Below are positions 25,530 through 34,775 of a stretch of DNA of 64,000 nt, piece by piece. This DNA comes from Clostridium beijerinckii HUN142. Lineage in GTDB: Bacteria > Bacillota > Clostridia > Clostridiales > Clostridiaceae. Both the position numbers and the translations under genes were made by a program. The stretch covers positions 1 to 64,000 of the forward strand of contig NZ_JHXK01000028.1 in the NCBI RefSeq assembly GCF_000621745.1. Direction: 5' to 3'. Every line of letters starts with the position of its first letter. Within the stretch, counting starts at the first letter, position 1. The notes under the pieces were generated by a model, which ran no database searches, had not been told where the DNA came from, and saw only the letters and a program-made list of their open reading frames with translations.

Positions 25530-26165
25530 TTATAATGATTTAAACAATTCCTCAAATGTATCGAACTCAACTTTACCATCGTCATTAATTTTATCTTTTT
25601 CGTATACTGTATAAATATACTTAAATGAATTAATTTCGCTTAATACATTATTAAATTCTTTTATTTTCCTTTTTAAAAATTCAACTGTATTTTTTAGTTT
25701 CTTTAAATCGTTACAAGTAGTAATAACATCTTTTCCATTTTCTTCGTTTATATTAAGCACATCGTTATTAGATAATTGGGAATTCCAAAAAATCATCCCT
25801 CTATACTTATTTGAAGGCCTTAATTTAATATAAAACTCCTTATGATCACCGACTCTAAGAATATATTTAGCTTCATACTTACAGTCTTCTGCTAATTTTA
25901 ATAATCTTGCTTCTAAACCTTCATATCTTGCAATTATCTCGGTTCCTTGCCTAATTTCAAAGCCATTTTTGATAAAATAATTGCAAAACTCTTTTTTAAT
26001 ATTTGCTATATATATAAGGCACATATTACTGCATTCTTCCCATACCTCTTTATCAAGGTTTATTAACTGTTTTAATAAGACAATTGTTATTCTCTTTACA
26101 TTTTCAATATATACTTTCTCATTTTTATCTTTTACATATTCCCTTTTTAAATTCTCTATATCCAT
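25530..26165 (-). CDS. Hypothetical protein, 211 residues
   Basis: Not recognised. No signal peptide or membrane segment. The N-terminal 75 residues and the segment about 150-185 (LKKLKNTVEFLKRKIKEFNNVLSEI) look helical, the latter with coiled-coil character; the middle is mixed. It is rich in Lys, Glu, Asn and Ile as its neighbours are, so codon use gives no sign of transfer. ATG 26165 follows AGGAGGGG at seven bases. An 8-bp inverted repeat lies just upstream of this site. It stands alone between a HAD phosphatase and an M42 peptidase. Confidence 0.65.
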   Translation of the reverse strand: MDIENLKREYVKDKNEKVYIENVKRITIVLLKQLINLDKEVWEECSNMCLIYIANIKKEFCNYFIKNGFEIRQGTEIIARYEGLEARLLKLAEDCKYEAKYILRVGDHKEFYIKLRPSNKYRGMIFWNSQLSNNDVLNINEENGKDVITTCNDLKKLKNTVEFLKRKIKEFNNVLSEINSFKYIYTVYEKDKINDDGKVEFDTFEELFKSL

Positions 26166-26182
26166 AATCCATCCCCTCCTTC

Positions 26183-26201
26183 TGCATAATAAAATTATGC
26201 A
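26183..26201. other. Inverted repeat next to the ribosome site of the 211-residue hypothetical
   Basis: TGCATAAT-AAA-ATTATGCA, an 8-bp perfect repeat with a 3-base centre, directly 5' of the AGGAGGGG box of the minus-strand gene. It could be an operator or an mRNA hairpin affecting translation. Confidence 0.45.
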
Positions 26202-26321
26202 AAAGTTACTAAAATCGCTCCTAAAATGTATCTACATCACTTACTTTTTATCTAAAAAACTACTTTAATATATACCATGCATTCAATTTCGCAATCCTAT
26301 TAATAGGTTATGATTATTTTT

Positions 26322-27359
26322 TTAATTAGTTAAGTATAAATATAATAATTTAACAGTGTTTTCAAAAGCACTATAATGAGTCCTTTCCATTCCATGAGAT
26401 GCGTGGACACCAGGGCCTATCAATGCTCCACGTATATCATTTCCACCTCTTAAAGCTGCCCCTACATCAGAACCATACATTGGATAAATATCTACGGCGT
26501 ATTTCAAATTATTATCCTTGGCAAGGTTAACTAATTTTGTCACCATATTATAATCATAAGGTCCTCCTGAATCTTTGGCGCATATTGAAACATCATACTC
26601 ACTACAAGTTAAATCATCTCCAATACATCCCATATCTACTGCTATCATCTCATCTATATCACTTGGTATATATGACGCTCCATGTCCAACTTCTTCATAG
26701 GTTGAAATCAATATTTTAGTAGTATACTTAGGAATGATTTTTTCTCTGTTAAATAATTCTAACAATCCCATTAAGCATGAAACACTACCTTTATCATCAA
26801 TAAATCTTGACTTTATAAATCCACTCTCAGTAACTGTCGTCTTAGGGTCAATAAATATAAAATCTCCTGCACAAATACCAAGCTTTTGAACATCACTTTT
26901 TGAATAAACCTCTTCATCAATTCTTATTTCCATATTTTTCGGATCTCTTGTTTTACTTGAGCTATCCTCAAAAACGTGAGCTGCAGGGCTTACACTTAAG
27001 AATGTTCCTGTATATTTCTTTCCTTCTCTTGTTCGTATTACACAATATTCACTATCTAAAGTTGGAACAATTGGTCCTCCAAGTAAGGTGAATTTTATTT
27101 TCCCATCTGAAGTTATTGATCTAACCATAGCTCCTAATGTATCTACATGAGCAGATAGTCCTAATATTTTTTCATCTGATTTACCTTTTACAGTTATTAT
27201 TCCACAGCCTTTATTGGTAGTTTCAAAACCATATCCTAATTCTCTAACTATATCTCTTATTTTATCAATTATCTCAAAACAAAAACCAGTTGGACTATCA
27301 AATTCTAATATTTCCTTTGCAACATCTAAAACGTATTCTTTATTAATACATAATTTCAT
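26322..27359 (-). CDS. M42-family metallopeptidase (glutamyl/deblocking aminopeptidase type)
   Basis: About 345 residues. Metal-binding motifs of the M42 (FrvX/PepA-like) family are present: LGLSAHVDTLGAM, FIDDKGSVSCLMGL, STYEEVGHGAS (catalytic glutamates), MIAVDMGCIGDD, and the C-terminal GVHASHGMERTHYSAF with the last histidine ligand. Such enzymes form large cytosolic tetrahedral complexes degrading peptides. The frame opens 20 residues earlier, but ATG 27359 has a GGAGG upstream and matches the family start (LDVAKEILEFDSPTG). It is monocistronic between unrelated genes. Confidence 0.9.
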   Translation of the reverse strand: MKLCINKEYVLDVAKEILEFDSPTGFCFEIIDKIRDIVRELGYGFETTNKGCGIITVKGKSDEKILGLSAHVDTLGAMVRSITSDGKIKFTLLGGPIVPTLDSEYCVIRTREGKKYTGTFLSVSPAAHVFEDSSSKTRDPKNMEIRIDEEVYSKSDVQKLGICAGDFIFIDPKTTVTESGFIKSRFIDDKGSVSCLMGLLELFNREKIIPKYTTKILISTYEEVGHGASYIPSDIDEMIAVDMGCIGDDLTCSEYDVSICAKDSGGPYDYNMVTKLVNLAKDNNLKYAVDIYPMYGSDVGAALRGGNDIRGALIGPGVHASHGMERTHYSAFENTVKLLYLYLTN

Positions 27360-27589
27360 AAAATTATACCTTCCTCCAAAAACTAAAATTTCTCTTCTAA
27401 TTCGAAAATGATAAATCATAAATTCAAAGTAAAAATTCCATCATATTAATATCCTCAATCTCTATTCTATATGCTTAATAATATTATTCAATAAATAAAT
27501 TATATACATTTTACTGAATCGGATTTTAAAAAATAATCCCACTTAATAAATTGTATCTAAATTTACTATACTTTTTATTGTAATTCTTT

Positions 27590-28654
27590 CTAATTATTAT
27601 TCAAAATTAATCTTAATTTTTCAATTAAAATATCCATTTCTTCATCAGTTCCTATTGTTATTCTTAGAAAATTATCTATTCTTTCTTTATCAAAATATCT
27701 CACTAGTATTCCTTGATCTTTCAAATTTTCATAAAGAAACTTCCCTGAAGCCTTATTATGGCTAACAAAAAGAAAGTTTGATTCTGATTTCAAAACTCTA
27801 AAATTTAATTTTTCTAATTCCTTAACTACTTTTTCTCTTGTTTTTATTATTTTCTTAGTTATCTTCTCAAAATATTTAGTATCTTGAATAGCTGCTTTAG
27901 CCCCAGCTAAAGCGACTCTATCTATTGTATAAGAATTTATGCTATTTTTAATCCTGTTTAATCCCTCTATTAAATCTTTATGCGCCAATGCAAATCCCAC
28001 TCTTAGCCCAGCTAGTGAACGTGATTTTGATAATGTTTGAATTACTAACAGATTATCATATTCATCTATAAATTCAACCATTGACTGGCCGCCAAAATCT
28101 ATATAAGCTTCATCAATAATTACTACACTATCTCTATTAGCTTCAATTAAATTTTTTAAGCTTTCTGTATTTATATATTTTCCTGTTGGTGCATTAGGAT
28201 TTGGTATTATTACTCCTCCATTTGTTTTTTTTAATTCTTCTAATGGTATATCAAAATTATCATCTAATTTTATTAATTCATAATTTAAATCAAAAAGTTC
28301 AGCATAAACTTTATAGAAAGTATAGCTTATATCCGGAAATAATATTTTTTTGTCTTTTGAAAAAAAAGTCATAAATGAAAATGCCAAAATTTCATCCGAA
28401 CCATTTCCTATAAATATCTCATCATCATCAAGCTTATAGTAATTAGCTATTTCACTTATTAACTCACTACATGTTGGATCTGGATAAAGCTTCAAGTCAC
28501 CATTAAGTTCATTCTTCATAGCTTCTAAAACTTTATCTGATGGTGGATATGGATTCTCGTTTGTATTTAATTTTATGTACTTTCTATCCTTAGGCTGCTC
28601 CCCAGGCACATAAGGCTCTATTTCTCTAACTTTATCATTCCAATATTTACTCAT
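27590..28654 (-). CDS. hisC: Histidinol-phosphate aminotransferase
   Basis: PLP enzyme of 354 residues converting imidazole acetol-phosphate and glutamate to histidinol-phosphate. Visible signatures: KLNTNENPYPPSDKV at the N-terminus, GNGSDEILAF, IIPNPNAPTGKY, VVIDEAYIDFGG, and the PLP lysine in IQTLSKSRSLAGLRVGFA. FLRITIGTDEEM near the C-terminus holds the phosphate-binding arginine. The ATG follows AGGGGG. No other his genes are nearby, so this may be the sole hisC outside an operon or a paralogue acting on aromatic keto acids. Confidence 0.9.
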   Translation of the reverse strand: MSKYWNDKVREIEPYVPGEQPKDRKYIKLNTNENPYPPSDKVLEAMKNELNGDLKLYPDPTCSELISEIANYYKLDDDEIFIGNGSDEILAFSFMTFFSKDKKILFPDISYTFYKVYAELFDLNYELIKLDDNFDIPLEELKKTNGGVIIPNPNAPTGKYINTESLKNLIEANRDSVVIIDEAYIDFGGQSMVEFIDEYDNLLVIQTLSKSRSLAGLRVGFALAHKDLIEGLNRIKNSINSYTIDRVALAGAKAAIQDTKYFEKITKKIIKTREKVVKELEKLNFRVLKSESNFLFVSHNKASGKFLYENLKDQGILVRYFDKERIDNFLRITIGTDEEMDILIEKLRLILNNN

Positions 28655-29055
28655 ACAACTGCCCCCTAGTAAAAGTTATGTTTTTACTATGATTATACCT
28701 TAATTTTAGGATATCTTCTATTACTTTATTGTCAGTGATTTAATACTACCCTCAATCTTATTATAATACATTAATTAACATTTTAATTTAAACTATACTC
28801 ATACTATTATATAATTTAGAAGTTTTTCATAATTCATTAACATAAAGCCTATTTTTAGAAATATATTTTATTTCCATTATTTTATTAATACTAAAAATTA
28901 ATTATTAATAATTCTTAAAATAAACGAAAGATTTCCATAAATTTAACATATTCTTATAATTTATTGGTAAAATAGTTTATAGTAGGGTGGAAATATGCTA
29001 TTATAAACTTTTTTTCGGCGTCTTTAAAGTTACTATAAAAGGAGTGATAAATTTA
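28655..29055. other. Divergent spacer of about 400 bp
   Basis: Lies between hisC (minus) and the TVP38-like gene (plus). GGTATAAT at about 28691-28698 on the minus strand is a good -10 for hisC. The rest is A+T-rich with no hairpin or gene I can support. Confidence 0.5.
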
Positions 29056-29682
29056 ATGAATAGACTATTCAAGGGGATTGCTATTGTATTTTGGATATCA
29101 ATTTTATTTGTTTTTTTTAAATACCAATTGTATAATAACGGAGTTAATAAAATAATATTTTTTTTAAATACATACGGAAAATTTAGTACAATTTTATTTT
29201 TCATAATTGCATCGTTAAGAATTTTTACGCTCATTCCCTGTACAATTTTTATAATTGTTGGCGGAATACTATTTAATCCATACGAAGCATTCATTTTAAC
29301 TGCAACCGCGAATTTATTAAGTGAAATTCTATTATTTTTCTTTGCAAGACTTACATTTGGAATGAGTTATCAAAATAAAATAATAAATAAATATCCTAAA
29401 GTATACAATATGATCAAAAAAAATAATGTGCAAATTTTAGCTTTAGGGGTATCTTCTCCTGTTATTCCCACAGATATTATTTGTTTCTTTTCTGTATTAG
29501 CTGAAATTAGCTTTATTAAATATACTTTAACAATATTTTTTGCAGATACACCAATAATTCTTCTTTATACATTTTTAGGAATTAGTATAAAGTATTCGTT
29601 ATACGTATTTGCTATTATGCTTTTTATTGTTATACTAGTTAATTATTTTAATTTCAAAAAATGGAGTAACCAGACTAATTAA
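29056..29682 (+). CDS. TVP38/TMEM64-family (VTT domain) membrane protein
   Basis: A 208-residue integral membrane protein with five to six hydrophobic segments. The VTT-domain hallmarks are present: ASLRIFTLIPCTIFIIVGGILFNP followed by ANLLSEILLFFFARLTFG, and later ALGVSSPVIPTDIICFFSVLAEISF. Family members (DedA/TVP38) are linked to lipid scrambling and membrane homeostasis. The frame opens 23 residues earlier, but ATG 29056 is preceded by AAAGGAGTGATA. Monocistronic, with its own terminator. Confidence 0.85.
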   Translation: MNRLFKGIAIVFWISILFVFFKYQLYNNGVNKIIFFLNTYGKFSTILFFIIASLRIFTLIPCTIFIIVGGILFNPYEAFILTATANLLSEILLFFFARLTFGMSYQNKIINKYPKVYNMIKKNNVQILALGVSSPVIPTDIICFFSVLAEISFIKYTLTIFFADTPIILLYTFLGISIKYSLYVFAIMLFIVILVNYFNFKKWSNQTN

Positions 29683-29685
29683 AAT

Positions 29686-29736
29686 AAAAATAGCTAACTA
29701 TTATGTTATTACTTTACATAATAGTTAGCTATTTTT
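29686..29736. terminator. Terminator between the TVP38 gene and leuA
   Basis: A perfect 21-bp stem (core ATAGCTAACTATTATGT) with a 9-base loop starts 4 bases after the stop codon; the arms end in T-runs on both strands, so it can serve the convergent leuA transcript too. Confidence 0.85.
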
Positions 29737-29842
29737 AATAATATACTTTTTGCAATAATAAATTTACATTTAAAATTCTAGTAATCCATGTGCTTAATTA
29801 AAACTAAAATGTTGGAGCTTAATTGCAATATATAATTAATTT

Positions 29843-31513
29843 TTATTGATGGTAGAGACGATTTAATGCACTTATCATTGACTTAATTGAAGCCCTTGTA
29901 ATGTTGCTATCAACACCAACACCAAATGTTTTCTTCATTGTATCATTTCTCTCCATATATACATAAGCCGCTGCTTGTGCCTCAGAACCTGTGCTCAAAG
30001 CATGTTCTGTGTAATCTATGATTTTAACATTAATTAAGCTACTTCTAGATAATGCTGACTTAAATGCATCTATAGGCCCATTTCCTATACCTTCAATTTC
30101 TCTTTCTTGTCCATCATGTATTATAGATACATTAACCTTAGTATCTTCTTCACATCCATTATCTGAAATATCTGATACTCTACATTTAACTAATTTGAAT
30201 GGTATTTCTAGATTTAAATATTCTTTATCAAAAGCCGCTTTAACCTCTGTTGGCGAGACCTCACCTTTTCCTTCTGAAATCTTTTGAATAACATCTGCAA
30301 ATTCCTTCCGCATAGTCTTTGGAATCTTAAATCCATAACAATGATCCATAACAAAAGCAATTCCACCTTTACCTGATTGACTATTTATTCTGACTAAAGC
30401 TTCATATTCCCTTCCTAAATCGCTTGGATCTATTGGTAAGTATGGTACTTGCCATATGTTATTATGACGTTCCTTATATTTTTTAATGCCTTTGTTTATA
30501 GCATCTTGATGCGATCCCGAAAATGCTGTAAATACTAGATTTCCCGCATATGGGTGTCTTACATGCACTGGTATTTTAACGCATCTTTCATAAACTTCAA
30601 TTATTTCATTTACATTCTCAATATTTAATTCTGGATTTATCCCATGCGAGAACATATTGTATGCTATTGTTAGTATATCAACATTTCCTGTTCTTTCCCC
30701 ATTTCCAAATAAAGTCCCTTCAACTCTATCTGCTCCTGCAAGCATTGCAAGTTCTGCATCACTAACGCCAGTTCCTCTGTCATTATGAGGATGAACACTT
30801 ACAATTACCCTTTCTCTATCTTTGAAATTCCTGCACATCCATTCAACTTGGTCTGCATAAACATTGGGAGTATCCATTTGTACCGTTGAAGGAAGATTTA
30901 TTATAACTTTATTTTCCTTATTAGCTTCCCAAATATCCAAAACTGCATCGCAAATTTCTATTGCATATTCAAGCTCTGTCCCCGTAAAACTCTCAGGTGA
31001 ATACTCAAGTAATATTTCTCCCTCAAAACTTCCTGCGTATTCTTTTACTAATTTAGTTCCTTCAACTGCAATTTTTTTAATCTCTTCTTTACTCATATTA
31101 AAAACAACATCTCTCTGAAGTACCGAAGTCGAATTATATATATGAACAATTGCCTTTTTTATATCTTTTAATGCTTCAAATGTCTTCTTTATTAAATGTG
31201 GCCTAGCTTGTGTTAATACTTGCACTGTTACATCATCTGGAATATGATTTTCATCAACTAACCTTCTTAAAAAGTCATACTCAATTTGTGATGCTGATGG
31301 AAATCCAACTTCTATTTCCTTAAAACCAAGTTTAATAAGTAATTTAAAAAATTCAATCTTCTCATCTACTGTCATTGGATTAATAAGAGCTTGATTTCCA
31401 TCTCTTAAATCGACACTACACCATATAGGCGCTTTGTTTATTTCTTTATCAGGCCATATCCTATCATTCAATTTTATTGTTTCAAATCTTTTATATTTCG
31501 TATAATTTAACAT
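29843..31513 (-). CDS. leuA: 2-isopropylmalate synthase (long type)
   Basis: Condenses acetyl-CoA with 2-ketoisovalerate, the first committed step of leucine synthesis. The 556-residue length and N-terminus (KAPIWCSVDLRDGNQALINPM) fit the second LeuA class found in actinobacteria and some clostridia. Catalytic HMGL-like features: VHPHNDRGTGVSDAELAMLAGADRVEGTLFGNGERTGN with the HxH metal pair. The C-terminal regulatory domain (about 430-556) holds IEGIGNGPIDAFKSALSR, the leucine-feedback region. leuBCD are not adjacent. A long leader with a strong promoter precedes it. Confidence 0.94.
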   Translation of the reverse strand: MLNYTKYKRFETIKLNDRIWPDKEINKAPIWCSVDLRDGNQALINPMTVDEKIEFFKLLIKLGFKEIEVGFPSASQIEYDFLRRLVDENHIPDDVTVQVLTQARPHLIKKTFEALKDIKKAIVHIYNSTSVLQRDVVFNMSKEEIKKIAVEGTKLVKEYAGSFEGEILLEYSPESFTGTELEYAIEICDAVLDIWEANKENKVIINLPSTVQMDTPNVYADQVEWMCRNFKDRERVIVSVHPHNDRGTGVSDAELAMLAGADRVEGTLFGNGERTGNVDILTIAYNMFSHGINPELNIENVNEIIEVYERCVKIPVHVRHPYAGNLVFTAFSGSHQDAINKGIKKYKERHNNIWQVPYLPIDPSDLGREYEALVRINSQSGKGGIAFVMDHCYGFKIPKTMRKEFADVIQKISEGKGEVSPTEVKAAFDKEYLNLEIPFKLVKCRVSDISDNGCEEDTKVNVSIIHDGQEREIEGIGNGPIDAFKSALSRSSLINVKIIDYTEHALSTGSEAQAAAYVYMERNDTMKKTFGVGVDSNITRASIKSMISALNRLYHQ

Positions 31514-31575
31514 TCACATGCCCCCCAGAATAATTTATTATGAAATTCATTTATGATCCTATATAGCCCCTCAAA

Positions 31576-31628
31576 CGTAGTCGAATTTTCATAACAAATA
31601 TATTTTTCTTATATATTTTATTACTACG
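31576..31628 (-). other. Possible attenuator-like structure in the leuA leader
   Basis: CGTAGT and ACTACG arms enclose a 41-base A+T-rich loop on the leuA transcript. A 13-codon frame (starting MKIRLRLRGY) overlaps it and has two Leu and several Arg codons but no ribosome site. No T-box core or terminator T-run is visible. Confidence 0.3.
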
Positions 31629-31670
31629 CCACCTAGTATCAACTTTTCAAATTTATAAAATATTAAGTGT

Positions 31671-31699
31671 ATTTTATCACACGACTTTCAATATGTAAA
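31671..31699 (-). promoter_or_regulatory. leuA promoter
   Basis: TTTACA (31699-31694), 17-bp spacer, TAAAAT (31676-31671), with a TG one base before the -10 (extended -10). This is among the best sigma-A matches in the window and predicts a leader of about 150 nt. Confidence 0.75.
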
Positions 31700-31823
31700 T
31701 ATTTCATGCTTTTTTCGATCAAATGTTTAAAAATCAAACAAATATTTTATAAATTTATCATATTGCAATCTTTTTTCGAATCAAATGAATATATTATATT
31801 AAAATAATTTTTAGGAGTTCCAT

Positions 31824-32447
31824 ATGATTTTTGTATCACCTCTTTTATTAGCTATTTCAACAAATATAGCAACTTTATCAGTTTTTTTATCTTATGGAAT
31901 TGAAAAAATACATTTATCTAAATCAAATGCCATTTTGCTTGCGATAGTAACTTCTGTTAGTACATTTGTCTCCATGTATATTGGTAAATTGATTCTGCCC
32001 TTAATAGATCCTAGGATCAGTAATATGTTTGGTGCTATTCTTTTAAGTTATATTGGAATTTCTTTTATAGTTGAATATATTCGATTAGAAAAAAAACGTC
32101 TTGGTTACGATACTTCTTTTTATTATGAAAGTTCTTTAAAGTATAAAAGCATTTTGGAGAATCCTTATATTATAAATTTAGATAAATCTCATAATATAAA
32201 TCTTAAAGAATGTTTAGTCCTTTCCATTGCATTATCTCTAAACAATATTGGTACAAATTTTGCTGCCAGTATAACAGGCGTTAATCTTAGTATAAGTGTA
32301 TTTTTTTCTTTTATTATTTCTGTTGTGTTTGTATATATAAGTTATTTCAATCGCAATATTAATCTTTCAAAACTTTTTATTAAATATTCAAATTTTATCT
32401 CTGGAAGCATATTAATCGCTTTTGGAATTTATGAAATATTTGTGTAA
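31824..32447 (+). CDS. ytaF: YtaF-like sporulation membrane protein (MntP-related)
   Basis: A 207-residue membrane protein with about six helices in two repeated halves. ATSTNIATLSVFLSYGIEKI-type and ALSLNNIGTNFAASITGVNL segments carry the paired Asn/Thr residues typical of the YtaF/MntP family; the present N-terminal copy reads AISTNIATLSVFLSYG. Between the halves is a hydrophilic loop (about 85-130). YtaF is a sporulation-associated protein in Bacillus; MntP exports manganese. Ion and role here are inferred. ATG follows TTTTTAGGAG. It lies divergent from leuA. Confidence 0.8.
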   Translation: MIFVSPLLLAISTNIATLSVFLSYGIEKIHLSKSNAILLAIVTSVSTFVSMYIGKLILPLIDPRISNMFGAILLSYIGISFIVEYIRLEKKRLGYDTSFYYESSLKYKSILENPYIINLDKSHNINLKECLVLSIALSLNNIGTNFAASITGVNLSISVFFSFIISVVFVYISYFNRNINLSKLFIKYSNFISGSILIAFGIYEIFV

Positions 32448-32460
32448 TAGTAATATAGTA

Positions 32461-32498
32461 ATGCCATGGAGCAATAATACAGAATAACTCCATGGCAT
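32461..32498 (+). terminator. Hairpin between ytaF-like gene and efflux permease
   Basis: ATGCCATGGAG / CTCCATGGCAT forms a perfect 11-bp stem with a 16-base loop, followed on the plus strand by seven A, C and eight T. It sits 13 bases after the ytaF-like stop and between convergent genes. Confidence 0.6.
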
Positions 32499-32540
32499 AA
32501 AAAAACTTTTTTTTAATATTAACTTATTTTAAAATCTCTT

Positions 32541-34034
32541 CTATTCATATCTAAGTGCTTCTATCGGATCTAATTCCGCTGCTTTCTTTGCTGGATAATA
32601 TCCAAAGAATACTCCAATAAACATTGAAAATGAAAAACTTATTAAAATAACTAATGGCGATACTGTAGTTGCATATCCCATAGCTTTTGAACCAATTGCT
32701 CCTGCACCCAAACCAAGTAATATTCCTAAAATACCACCAATTGAGCATATTATAATTGATTCAACTATGAATTGCATCTTTATATGGCTGCTTTTAGCTC
32801 CAAGTGCCTTTCTAGTTCCTATTTCCCTTGTTCTTTCTGTAACAGATACTAGCATTATATTCATAACTCCAATTCCACCAACTACAAGTGAAATTCCTGC
32901 AATAGCAGATATAGCCACTGCAACTGTAGTCATCATTGATGTCATTGATTCAAGCATACTTTCCATATTGCTTGCTTGAGCCTCAAACTTTGCATTTTTT
33001 GCATAAAGCTTACATAAATAGTCTGATAATTCATTAGTAAATGATTGAACATTTACTTCATCTTTTGCCTTTATCTGAAATGTCTGGTAGTTTTTATTAG
33101 TTGCTGTTTTCTTTGTTACAGTAACTGGAATATATAAATCTGTAGTCAAATTTTCGTCAGATGTAGTTCTATTTCCTCCTGAAGCTTTATATTTATAAAC
33201 TCCAACTATTGTGTACGTGTAAATTGCATTTGATGTATACACCTTTATATCTTGGTTTATAGGATCCACACCTGTTCCAAATATCTTTGACACTAACTTA
33301 TCTGAAACTACTGCAACATCTTTTGAACCATCAATATCATTTTGAGAAAGATACCTACCTTCGGCCATTTCCAAATTTTTAACATCTTTATATCCAACAT
33401 TTGTACCTACTGTGCTTACATTAGAATACGTTGAATCATTCTTAACTTTACCTGAGCTACCACTTTCAGATACACTTAAAGAACTTATTTCATCACTAAA
33501 ACTTTCCTGTAAATCATTTATCTGTTCCATTGTCATAAGATCAATATCTTTTGCAGTACTACTTGATTTCCCTTGTCTTCCTGAACCTCCTGGAGGCATT
33601 CCTCCTCCGCTTGCTGCTCTCATGGCACCTGCACCTGGTACTCCACCTCCGCCTTGTGGTGCGCCACCTCCTGACTGTGCGCCTCCACTATTATTTTGTG
33701 AATTACCATTTGAGCTTTTCGAGTTTGAACTGTTAGAATTTTTCGAACTCGAATTTTTCGAATTTGAATTATTTTTGTCTTTTAAATTCGAACTATTGGA
33801 ATTCGACGAATTTAATGTACTTATCGTACTTCTTTCTTGTACATTAACTGTAATATTAGTTGCACCCATTGAGGACATTGAACTTGTTAAAGAAGATGTC
33901 ATTGCATTTCCTACTGAAACAACACCAATTACTGATGCTATCCCTATTATTATTCCGAGCATTGTAAGTAATGCTCTCATTTTATTAGATTTAAGTCCTG
34001 CAACCGCAAGCATTATATTTTCTTTTATAAACAT
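32541..34034 (-). CDS. MacB-like ABC transporter permease with low-complexity insertion
   Basis: A 497-residue permease. An N-terminal helix (about 15-45, NKMRALLTMLGIIIGIASVIGVVSVGNAM) and three C-terminal helices (about 375-490, SLVVGGIGVMNIMLVSVTERTREIGTRKALGAKSSHI) match the MacB/FtsX architecture. Between residues about 70 and 160 is an unusual stretch: Ser/Asn/Lys repeats followed by a Gly/Pro-rich block (PQGGGGVPGAGAMRA). The extracytoplasmic MacB_PCD domain follows. The start overlaps the ATPase gene by 10 bp. It should work with the ATPase and adaptor as an efflux pump for a peptide or antibiotic-type substrate. Confidence 0.9.
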   Translation of the reverse strand: MFIKENIMLAVAGLKSNKMRALLTMLGIIIGIASVIGVVSVGNAMTSSLTSSMSSMGATNITVNVQERSTISTLNSSNSNSSNLKDKNNSNSKNSSSKNSNSSNSKSSNGNSQNNSGGAQSGGGAPQGGGGVPGAGAMRAASGGGMPPGGSGRQGKSSSTAKDIDLMTMEQINDLQESFSDEISSLSVSESGSSGKVKNDSTYSNVSTVGTNVGYKDVKNLEMAEGRYLSQNDIDGSKDVAVVSDKLVSKIFGTGVDPINQDIKVYTSNAIYTYTIVGVYKYKASGGNRTTSDENLTTDLYIPVTVTKKTATNKNYQTFQIKAKDEVNVQSFTNELSDYLCKLYAKNAKFEAQASNMESMLESMTSMMTTVAVAISAIAGISLVVGGIGVMNIMLVSVTERTREIGTRKALGAKSSHIKMQFIVESIIICSIGGILGILLGLGAGAIGSKAMGYATTVSPLVILISFSFSMFIGVFFGYYPAKKAAELDPIEALRYE

Positions 34035-34768
34035 ACTTTTTCCTCTTCTGGAAATCTTCTGTAGTACATATCATTCTTTTTTTCAGATACTATATTTCCA
34101 TCCTTCAAAGTTATAATTCTTTCTGTTTCCTCTGCAAGTTCGCTGTTATGGGTTATAAATACAATAGTTTTACCTTCTTGCTCATGGACTTTATGGAATA
34201 AATCCATAACTAACCTTCCAGTTGTTGAATCAAGAGCACCCGTTGGCTCGTCCGCAAGTATTATACTCGGATCATTAGCTAGTGCTCTCGCAATAGCCAC
34301 TCTCTGTTTTTGTCCTCCTGACAGTTCATTTGGTTGATGAGACATTCTATCTTTCATTCCGACAAGATCTAAAAGTTCTTCTGCACGTATTCTTCTATCT
34401 TTTTTACTCATTCCATAATATAGCATTGGTAATTCCACATTTTTCAAGGCTGAACTTCTTGGAATTAGATTATATGTTTGAAATACAAAACCTATTTGTT
34501 TATTTCTTACTTCAGATAAACCATTATCAGATATCTCATTAATATTTGTACCATCTAAAATATAGTTCCCAGAAGTTGCTCTATCAAGTGCTCCTATAAT
34601 ATTCATTAATGTACTTTTTCCAGAACCAGATGAACCAACTATTGCTACAAATTCTCCTTCTTTTACACTAATATCAATTCCTTTTAAAATATTTAATTGA
34701 TTTGGAGTTCCAATATAGAAGCTTTTTGTAATGTCTTTCATTTCTATTATATTTTTACTCAAAGACAC
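34025..34768 (-). CDS. ABC transporter ATP-binding protein (MacB/LolD type)
   Basis: A 247-residue ATPase. Walker A IVGSSGSGKSTLMNIIG, Q-loop FVFQTYNLIPRSSALKNVELPM, signature LSGGQKQRVAIARALAND, Walker B IILADEPTGALDS, H-loop VFITHNSELAE. The sequence and operon place it in the MacB/LolD export class. It ends within the permease start (overlapping ATG TTT ATA A) and follows the adaptor gene by 7 bp, so translation is tightly coupled. Cytosolic face of the membrane. Confidence 0.94.
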   Translation of the reverse strand: MSLSKNIIEMKDITKSFYIGTPNQLNILKGIDISVKEGEFVAIVGSSGSGKSTLMNIIGALDRATSGNYILDGTNINEISDNGLSEVRNKQIGFVFQTYNLIPRSSALKNVELPMLYYGMSKKDRRIRAEELLDLVGMKDRMSHQPNELSGGQKQRVAIARALANDPSIILADEPTGALDSTTGRLVMDLFHKVHEQEGKTIVFITHNSELAEETERIITLKDGNIVSEKKNDMYYRRFPEEEKVCL

Positions 34769-34775
34769 TCACCCC

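Noticed and set aside
31514..31823. T-box in the leuA leader
   Set aside because: An AGGTGGCGTAG stretch is T-box-like, but the GGTGGTACC core, the terminator and stem I features are absent.
33700..33830. Tandem DNA repeats (TTCGAATTT-like) as a CRISPR or VNTR element
   Set aside because: These are degenerate Ser/Asn/Lys codon repeats inside the permease coding sequence, without regular spacers.
33412..34116. A 234-codon plus-strand open frame
   Set aside because: It is antisense to the permease. Its Leu/Pro/Phe-rich composition is the complement of the Ser/Asn and Gly-rich codons of that gene and it has no ribosome site.
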